Below, piece by piece: positions 30,726 through 36,410 of a stretch of 36,410 nt of DNA. The translations under genes and the position numbers were made by a program. Source of the DNA: Prevotella sp. UBA4330 (GTDB lineage Bacteria; Bacteroidota; Bacteroidia; Bacteroidales; Bacteroidaceae); NCBI GenBank assembly GCA_002394385.1, contig DGTS01000006.1, positions 1 through 36,410 of the forward strand, read 5' to 3'. The notes beneath the pieces are model-generated. The model ran no database searches, was not told the origin of the DNA, and saw only the letters and a list, made by a program, of their open reading frames with translations. How positions within the stretch are numbered: the stretch's first letter is position 1; every line of letters begins with the position of its first letter.

Positions 30726-32261
30726 TTGCGCCGTTCTCTTCCTTTTCTTGAGAGGTTGAAACTTCACCCTCTGTTCATCGTTGCCTTGGCGCTTATTGCT
30801 GGTGTCTTGGTCGGCGGTTGCGTCGATTTGCCATGTAATGTGTTGTTATATGCGTTTACTGCTTTTGTCGTTTGTGCCCTTGCTTCGTATAAATACTTGT
30901 ATCTGAGATACATATTGATATATGTCTCAGTGTTCCTTTTGGGCGTGATGATACACGAAAGCGCCGTTGAAGAATATACCGTAAAGCAAGAGTCTTGGCA
31001 GATTATTGAGGCTATTGTCACGTCCGCCCCAGGCAAACATGGCAAGATTGTGCGTTGCGACATAGTGGTAACGTCTGGCAAGATGACGGGAAAGAAGTTG
31101 CGTGCAAATATAATGCGAGACACCATAGGGAACAGATACCTTATGCTGAAGGTGGGTTCAGGAATTAGGTGCAATGCTTTAGTCGCACCGGCAAAGGAGT
31201 TTTCTGATGGCCATTTCAGTTATTCACGTTACCTTATGTGCAATGGCATTTCGGGCACCGCATTCATCCCGGTGTCTCATTGGCGGCAAGCAAGAATCCC
31301 GCTTTCGTCGTTGTCTGCCTCAGACAGGCTTCGTCTTGTTGCGTCCAAATATCGAGAGAAACTTGTTGAGCGCTACAACAGTTCAGGACTGAGTGACCTT
31401 AGTCTTTCTCTTGTTTCTGCAATGACGTTGGGAGAGCGCTCGATGCTTAGCAAGGAAGTGCGTGAAGAATTCTCAATGACAGGAACATCTCATGTGCTGG
31501 CGATGTCTGGACTTCATCTGAGCATATTATACTTGTTCTTGACTTTTGCGTGGGGAAAGCGCAAAAGATGGGTGCTCGTCTCTTTCGTAAATATCATTCT
31601 GATATGGACTTTTGTGTTTATTGCCGGTCTTCCGTTATCACTCGTTCGCTCGGCAATAATGTTAACCACCCATTGCGTGCTTGGTGTTGCCCGGCGCGAC
31701 TCACTTCCGTTGAACACATTGTCGTTAGCCGCCCTTATTATAGTCATAGGCAATCCCGTGAGTGTTTATGATGTGGGCTTCCAGATGTCGTTTGCTGCCG
31801 TGCTTTCCATTCTCTTGCTCGTTCCTTGGACAATGAGAATACTTGGCAGAAGCGCCTTGCTCGGTTTGCCTGCTTCTCGTCTTTGCTTGAGTTTCGTCAT
31901 TGTTTCGTGTGTTGCACAGATGGCAGTTGCTCCGCTCATTGCGTACTATTTCGGACGCGTTTCGTGCTATTTCCTGCTTGCAAATGTTGTTGCCGTGCCT
32001 TGTACATACGTCATACTTGTGTCTGGCATGTTGCTTCTACTGGTGCCTATAACGTCACTTCAAGCCCTTCTCTCAGGCATATTGAATGGCACTGTGAGTT
32101 TTATGGATAGTTCGCTTGCGTTCATATCATCGCTTCCTGGTGCTAGTTTCGGTATTGAGATAAGTGGTTGGGCAGTTGTGTGTGTATATATTGCCCTCGT
32201 CGCAATTATTGTTTTAGTTTACAAGAGGTATGGAGTGGGGCGGTCAAAGATGCTCTTTTAG
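30726..32261 (+). CDS. comEC: ComEC/Rec2-family competence protein
   Basis: The 511-residue polytopic protein is the DNA channel of natural transformation. The start appears to be TTG at 30726, 4 bp after mgtC. Residues about 12-170 hold the first TM helices and a DUF4131-type domain. Residues about 215-490 form the Competence domain with SLVSAMTLGERSMLSKEVRE, MSGLHLSILY (G-L-H motif) and VYDVGFQMSFAAVLSI. The metallo-beta-lactamase C-terminal domain of longer ComEC proteins is absent, as in many Bacteroidetes. Its last codons (GRSKMLF) lie in the first unit of the 22-bp repeat array. Confidence 0.9.
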   Translation: MRRSLPFLERLKLHPLFIVALALIAGVLVGGCVDLPCNVLLYAFTAFVVCALASYKYLYLRYILIYVSVFLLGVMIHESAVEEYTVKQESWQIIEAIVTSAPGKHGKIVRCDIVVTSGKMTGKKLRANIMRDTIGNRYLMLKVGSGIRCNALVAPAKEFSDGHFSYSRYLMCNGISGTAFIPVSHWRQARIPLSSLSASDRLRLVASKYREKLVERYNSSGLSDLSLSLVSAMTLGERSMLSKEVREEFSMTGTSHVLAMSGLHLSILYLFLTFAWGKRKRWVLVSFVNIILIWTFVFIAGLPLSLVRSAIMLTTHCVLGVARRDSLPLNTLSLAALIIVIGNPVSVYDVGFQMSFAAVLSILLLVPWTMRILGRSALLGLPASRLCLSFVIVSCVAQMAVAPLIAYYFGRVSCYFLLANVVAVPCTYVILVSGMLLLLVPITSLQALLSGILNGTVSFMDSSLAFISSLPGASFGIEISGWAVVCVYIALVAIIVLVYKRYGVGRSKMLF

Positions 32262-32346
32262 AGTCTCAAAGATGGCTTTTGGGAGTCTAAAAGATATACT
32301 TTTGGGAGTCTAAAAGATATACTTCTGGTGGACAAAGATATGCATT
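32246..32346 (+). repeat. Array of five 21-23-bp mini-hairpin repeats at the comEC end
   Basis: AAAG-N(4-5)-CTTT palindromes start at 32246, 32268, 32290, 32313 and 32334. The central units read AAAAG-ATATA-CTTTT with spacer GGGAGTCT. The first unit overlaps the 3' end of comEC. Core, period and G-rich spacer on the plus strand match the array at 24317-24418. The last unit is degenerate. Confidence 0.8.
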
Positions 32347-32347
32347 A

Positions 32348-32385
32348 ATAAAAAAGAAAGGTGGAACTTATGCGAGTTCCACCTT
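32348..32385 (-). terminator. Terminator overlapping the pyrI stop codon
   Basis: AAGGTGGAACT (32358-32368) and AGTTCCACCTT (32375-32385) form a perfect 11-bp stem with a 6-nt loop. On the minus strand a T-rich tract follows (complement of 32345-32357). The stop codon at 32368-32370 and the last three to four codons of pyrI are inside the hairpin. Confidence 0.8.
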
Positions 32386-32823
32386 GTTTATGTCTTGCTC
32401 CTTGTCGCAATAATGGCATTTAATAATGCCGTTCGATTTGTCAACCACATGGAATATTGTTTGCATGGGTTCGTTGTTTGTTATACACTTGGGGTTGTTG
32501 CACTTGACTATTCCCTTCAACTCGTCGGGCGTCTCAACGGTTTTCTTCTCCACCACCTCGTAGTCTTTAATGATGTTGAGCACCACATTTGGAGCAACCA
32601 CGGAAAGCCGGGATATTTCTTCGTCAGAGAAGAACTTGTTCTCCACCTTTATAATTCCCTTCTTTCCCACCTTGTTCGAAGCATAGTTGTTTCCGATGGT
32701 TACGATAGACCTCAGTTCGAGAAGTCCAAGAAGGTTTGCCACTTGGAACGTTTTAGCGGCTGGTATGTGGTCGATAACGGTGCCGTTCTCTATCGCGGCC
32801 ACCAGTCTTTCTTTTTTGTTCAT
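32368..32823 (-). CDS. pyrI: Aspartate carbamoyltransferase regulatory subunit
   Basis: The 151-residue regulatory chain binds nucleotides (CTP, ATP) and the catalytic trimer. The allosteric domain begins ERLVAAIENGTVIDHIPAAK. The zinc domain shows the four Cys ligands in KCNNPKCITNNEP and IKCHYCDKEQ. Length is standard. It follows pyrB by 21 bp and the pair is one operon. Confidence 0.96.
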   Translation of the reverse strand: MNKKERLVAAIENGTVIDHIPAAKTFQVANLLGLLELRSIVTIGNNYASNKVGKKGIIKVENKFFSDEEISRLSVVAPNVVLNIIKDYEVVEKKTVETPDELKGIVKCNNPKCITNNEPMQTIFHVVDKSNGIIKCHYCDKEQDINKVELA

Positions 32824-32844
32824 TATATTAATAATGTATTATGG

Positions 32845-33792
32845 TTACTCTATTATAGTGTTGTCTGCCTTAACCTCGTCTAGAGTTATTCCGAGCACGT
32901 CGCAGATGATGGCCTCTCGGGCATAAAGTCCGTTCTGGGCTTGCTGGATGTAGTATGCGTATGGTGTCTCGTCAACATCGTATGCTATCTCGTTCACTCG
33001 TGGAAGCGGGTGCAGAATCTTCATGTTTTGTTTCACGCCTTTCAGCATATCTGCTTTTAGAATATACACGTTCTTCACTCTCTCATACTCCATAAGGTCG
33101 CTGAATCTTTCCTTTTGCACGCGCGTCATATATATAATGTCGGCATCGGCAATGATTTTCTCGTTGAAAGCCGTGTGCTCAACAAATTTAATTCCATTTT
33201 CCTTGCAATATATCTTGTATTCGTTGGGCATTGCAAGTTCTTTAGGCGCCACGAAATGGAATGTGGGGTTGAAATGCCTCATGGCCATTATCAGCGAATG
33301 AACTGTTCTTCCGTATTTCAGGTCTCCAACGAGGAAGATGTTCAGATTGTCAAGGGTGCCCTGGGTCTGATAGATGGTGTAGAGGTCGAGCATACATTGT
33401 GAAGGATGCTGATGGGCACCGTCGCCGGCGTTGATAATAGGTATTGGCGCTATCTCGCTTGCGTATTGGGCCGCGCCCTCAATATAATGCCTCATGGCAA
33501 TAACGTCAGCATAGTTGCTCACCATGAGTATAGTGTCTTTCAGTGTCTCGCCCTTTGTACCGCTGGTAATCTTCGGGTCGGCAAAACCAATCACTCTTGC
33601 GCCAAGCCTGTTGGCAGCAGTTTCAAAACTAAGTCGTGTGCGAGTGGAAGGTTCGAAGAACAATGTGGCAACGACCTTTCCCTTTAGAATCTCACGATTT
33701 GGGTGCTTTTCAAATTCTTGTGCCATCTCAATGAGATAGTTGATTTTCTCTTTTGAGAGGTCGGCAATGGTAACAAAATTACGTTTTTTCAT
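32845..33792 (-). CDS. pyrB: Aspartate carbamoyltransferase catalytic subunit
   Basis: The 315-residue enzyme transfers carbamoyl phosphate to aspartate, the first committed step of pyrimidine synthesis. The start is ATG at 33790-33792 (MKKRNFVTIADLSKEKINYL); an open frame 15 codons longer is less likely. Signatures are FFEPSTRTRLSFETA (carbamoyl-phosphate binding), GDGAHQHPSQCMLDLY and HPLPRVNEI. It is divergent from the penicillin-binding protein gene, whose start lies 121 bp away. Confidence 0.97.
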   Translation of the reverse strand: MKKRNFVTIADLSKEKINYLIEMAQEFEKHPNREILKGKVVATLFFEPSTRTRLSFETAANRLGARVIGFADPKITSGTKGETLKDTILMVSNYADVIAMRHYIEGAAQYASEIAPIPIINAGDGAHQHPSQCMLDLYTIYQTQGTLDNLNIFLVGDLKYGRTVHSLIMAMRHFNPTFHFVAPKELAMPNEYKIYCKENGIKFVEHTAFNEKIIADADIIYMTRVQKERFSDLMEYERVKNVYILKADMLKGVKQNMKILHPLPRVNEIAYDVDETPYAYYIQQAQNGLYAREAIICDVLGITLDEVKADNTIIE

Positions 33793-33876
33793 CACGATGG
33801 TTGATGTTTTTTGTTTTTCGTGCGCTAAGTTACACATAATTTTTGATTTAATGATGATAATTTCAAAGAAAAGTTG

Positions 33877-33884
33877 TATTTTTG
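33877..33884 (+). promoter_or_regulatory. -7 box of the PBP gene promoter
   Basis: TATTTTTG fits TAnnTTTG and lies 29 bp before the ATG at 33914. It supports that start rather than an in-frame ATG at 33740, which overlaps pyrB. Confidence 0.6.
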
Positions 33885-33913
33885 CCTTCGAAAACAGAAA
33901 TTACTATAAATTG

Positions 33914-36217
33914 ATGAGAAAGAAATTCGTTCTGTCGCTTTGGTTTATACTCCTTTCCGTGTTAGGTTGCGGGCTTCTCGGCTTCTTCGCCATCTGGTTC
34001 GGATTGATAGGATATATGCCCGATATGGAAGATTTGCAAAACCCTATCAGTAGATATGCTTCGCAGGTGTATTCTGCCGACGGGAAAATCATTGGTACAT
34101 GGAACATTAACCGTGAGAACAGAATCATGGTTGACTATAATGAACTATCGCCCGACCTGGTTCATGCATTGGTGTCAACAGAAGATGAGCGTTTTTATGA
34201 GCACTCGGGAATCGACTTCATCGCTCTTGGCCGCGCTATCATCAAGAGAGGATTCATGCGCCAGACAAGTGCAGGTGGAGGTTCTACCATAACACAGCAG
34301 TTGGCTAAGCAGTTGTATAGCGAGGTGGCACACAACTCTGTTGAGCGTCTTATCCAAAAGCCAATAGAGTGGGTTATTGCCGTTAAACTAGAGCGTAATT
34401 TCACAAAAGAAGAAATTATCGCCATGTACCTCAATTATTTCGACTTCCTGCATAGTGCGGTCGGAATTAAACGTGCCGCCAATACCTATTTTAATAAAGA
34501 GCCCAACAAACTCACTCTTGCTGAGTCGGCAACTCTGATTGGCTTGTGCAAAAACCCGTCATTCTTCAATCCGGTTAGATATCCTGACCGTTGCAAGGAA
34601 AGACGTGATGTTGTGTTGGGACAGATGTTAAAGGCTGCTTACATCACTCGCTCACAATATAATGATGCATGTGCAGAAGAGTTGAAACTCGACTTCCATC
34701 GTTCAAGTCATAAGGACGGTGAGGCTCCTTATTTCCGTGAGTTCCTACGTCAGTACATGATGGCAAAGAAGCCTGACTTGAAGGATTACCCCTCGTGGAA
34801 CAGAAATCAGTATTCAATAGACTCTCTCTATTGGGAAACCGATCCTCTATATGGTTGGTGTAACAAGAATTTCAAGAAGAATGGCGAACCGTATAATGTT
34901 TATACCGACGGCTTAAAAATATACACCACCGTTAATACAACAATGCAGAAATATGCCGAAGAGGCAGTTAGAGAACACCTCTCAATGACTCTACAACCGG
35001 CATTCAATAAAGAAAATGCCTTTAAGAAGAATGCACCTTATAGTTCTACCGCTTCAGCAGACAAGGTGAAGAGAAACTATGAGCGTTCGATGAGGCAGAC
35101 TGATAGATATCGCTATTTGAAAAAATCGGGAGCATCAGACGAAGAAATACGTGCATCCTTCAATACTCCCGTAGAGATGAGCGTGTTCACATATCACGGA
35201 GTGGTTGACACAACAATGACTCCGCTTGATTCCATAAAGTACTACAAACGGTTCCTCCGTGCGGGATTCATGTGCGTTGATGCACACACGGGTGCCGTAA
35301 AAGCGTATGTGGGAGGACTCGATTTCAACCATTTCAAATACGACATGGTTAGCCTTGGTCGTCGCCAGGTGGGTTCTACGGCAAAGCCATATCTCTATGC
35401 TTTGTCGTTAGAGCATGGCTACACCCCATGCAACACGGTGCCATGTGTCCATCACAACTATGGCAACTGGTCGCCACGAGGAAGCGCACATGGAATGGTG
35501 ACATTGAAGTGGGGATTGCAGAACTCTAATAACCTTGTGTCCGCTTACCTTATGAGCCGCCTTGTGCCAAGCGACTATCGCCAGTGTGGTTTGGTTTATA
35601 TGGAAATGCTCAATAAATTTGGAGTGTGCACACCGGGCATTCAGCCTTCATTGGCATTGTGTCTTGGTGCATACGAGGCAAGTGTTCGCGAGATGGTATG
35701 CGCATACACGGCTTTTGCCAATCACGGCATTCGGGCAGGTGCTATGTTTGTTACTAAGATAGAGGATAGCAATGGCGACGTTATTGCTAACTTCCAGCCC
35801 CAGATGAGTGAGGTAATCAGTGAGGAAAATTCATATCGTATGATAGATATGCTCAGAGCCGTAGTTGATCGGGGTACAGGTTCGCGTATGCGCAACAGAT
35901 ATAATATTAAATGCGATATGGGTGGAAAGACTGGTACCACAAACGACAACTCTGACGGATGGTTCATAGGCTTCACTCCGAGACTCGTTTGCGGTGCATG
36001 GGTCGGAGGCGAAGATCGCGACATACATTTCGATTCAGGAGGTATAGGACAAGGTGCCAGCATGGCATTGCCAATATGGGCATATTTCATGAAACGAATA
36101 TTCGCAGACAAAACTCTTGGCTATAATCCGGAAGACAAGTTTGATATTCCAGAAGATTTCGACCCATGTGCTTCTGAAGATATGGGATTAAACGGAATAG
36201 ACGAAGTTTACGAATAA
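33914..36217 (+). CDS. Class A penicillin-binding protein (PBP1A type)
   Basis: The 767-residue bifunctional peptidoglycan synthase starts at the ATG at 33914, where an N-terminal TM helix begins (LSLWFILLSVLGCGLLGFFA). The glycosyltransferase domain (about 60-240) contains STEDERFYEHSGID (catalytic Glu) and GGGSTITQQLAKQL. The transpeptidase domain (about 400-740) has the SxxK motif GSTAKPYLYA, the SxN motif in QNSNNLVSAY and KTGTTNDNSD. It polymerises and crosslinks peptidoglycan in the periplasm. A strong terminator follows. Confidence 0.95.
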   Translation: MRKKFVLSLWFILLSVLGCGLLGFFAIWFGLIGYMPDMEDLQNPISRYASQVYSADGKIIGTWNINRENRIMVDYNELSPDLVHALVSTEDERFYEHSGIDFIALGRAIIKRGFMRQTSAGGGSTITQQLAKQLYSEVAHNSVERLIQKPIEWVIAVKLERNFTKEEIIAMYLNYFDFLHSAVGIKRAANTYFNKEPNKLTLAESATLIGLCKNPSFFNPVRYPDRCKERRDVVLGQMLKAAYITRSQYNDACAEELKLDFHRSSHKDGEAPYFREFLRQYMMAKKPDLKDYPSWNRNQYSIDSLYWETDPLYGWCNKNFKKNGEPYNVYTDGLKIYTTVNTTMQKYAEEAVREHLSMTLQPAFNKENAFKKNAPYSSTASADKVKRNYERSMRQTDRYRYLKKSGASDEEIRASFNTPVEMSVFTYHGVVDTTMTPLDSIKYYKRFLRAGFMCVDAHTGAVKAYVGGLDFNHFKYDMVSLGRRQVGSTAKPYLYALSLEHGYTPCNTVPCVHHNYGNWSPRGSAHGMVTLKWGLQNSNNLVSAYLMSRLVPSDYRQCGLVYMEMLNKFGVCTPGIQPSLALCLGAYEASVREMVCAYTAFANHGIRAGAMFVTKIEDSNGDVIANFQPQMSEVISEENSYRMIDMLRAVVDRGTGSRMRNRYNIKCDMGGKTGTTNDNSDGWFIGFTPRLVCGAWVGGEDRDIHFDSGGIGQGASMALPIWAYFMKRIFADKTLGYNPEDKFDIPEDFDPCASEDMGLNGIDEVYE

Positions 36218-36242
36218 TACATTATATAATAATATAGAATGT

Positions 36243-36272
36243 AAGGGGAACACACCAAGTTCCCCTTTTTTT
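36243..36272 (+). terminator. Intrinsic terminator after the PBP gene
   Basis: GGGGAAC (36245-36251) pairs with GTTCCCC (36259-36265) around a 7-nt loop, flanked by A/T pairs and followed by a run of seven T. It lies 27 bp after the stop codon. Confidence 0.92.
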
Positions 36273-36366
36273 GATTGTTCCAAACGAAATGTTTTGACAA
36301 ATGCTATTGATTTAAGTCAAAATCGTTTGTTCTTAGTGTTTTCTTTCAAAAAATATTCCAAAAATA

Positions 36367-36398
36367 TTTGGAGCGTTAAAATATTAAGCGTACCTTTG
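36367..36398 (+). promoter_or_regulatory. Promoter for a gene beyond the window
   Basis: TTTG at 36367-36370 and TACCTTTG at 36391-36398 with a 20-bp spacer form a full consensus promoter pointing out of the window to the right. Confidence 0.8.
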
Positions 36399-36410
36399 CA
36401 CTCGCTTTTC

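Overview
The window looks like chromosome of a Bacteroidales bacterium, most likely Prevotellaceae (Prevotella/Segatella/Hallella-like). The signs are -7 boxes of the form TAnnTTTG in front of many genes, the gene families present (fused NfnA-NfnB flavoprotein, cysteine-less PurF-like protein, MobV/DUF3987/DUF3853 mobile-element genes) and weak Shine-Dalgarno use. No rRNA, tRNA or CRISPR array was found.

Layout. (1) 1-3520, plus strand: a cluster of small accessory-type genes: end of an HxlR regulator, a hexapeptide-repeat sugar O-acetyltransferase, an AT-rich nuclease-like orphan, a GNAT acetyltransferase, an EamA exporter and a YqiA-like hydrolase. (2) About 3544-14701: an integrated mobilizable island of about 11.1 kb in the 3' end of mnmE. 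Its boundaries are copies of the mnmE terminal codons (Cys-Val-Gly-Lys-stop on the minus strand) at 3544-3559 and 14686-14701. From the mnmE side it carries a 10-bp iteron array, a zinc-finger protein with seven tandem helix-turn-helix domains, a tyrosine integrase, a two-TM membrane protein, a small HTH (DUF3853-type) protein, a DUF3987-type ATPase, a hairpin-rich oriT candidate and a MobV relaxase. Next come a structured noncoding RNA candidate and the cargo: a secreted protein with a membrane-anchored arginine-deiminase-family enzyme, a small basic protein, and a DUF4160/DUF2442 pair. A second possible RNA lies beside the distal att site. (3) 14686-26697, minus strand: housekeeping genes mnmE, threonine aldolase, a nucleoside phosphorylase, a PD40 secreted protein, an NfnAB fusion, serS, rpmA-rplU, a DUF2400 (TIGR02757) protein and uxaB. 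(4) 26845-36410: dapA-araC, a PurF-like protein, mgtC and comEC on plus; pyrBI on minus; a class A PBP on plus.

How it fits together. The integrase and the DUF3853-DUF3987 unit share a 39/40-bp upstream element at the same distance from their -7 boxes, so integration/excision and replication or mobilization are probably co-regulated. The seven-HTH protein sits directly beside an array of 10-bp repeats at the island end, which suggests a multi-site DNA-binding architecture. In the chromosomal part, two unrelated genes (DUF2400 and comEC) end inside arrays of mini-hairpins with a period of about 22 bp, an apparent dispersed repeat family. All family names are from motif recognition by eye; no database search was run.
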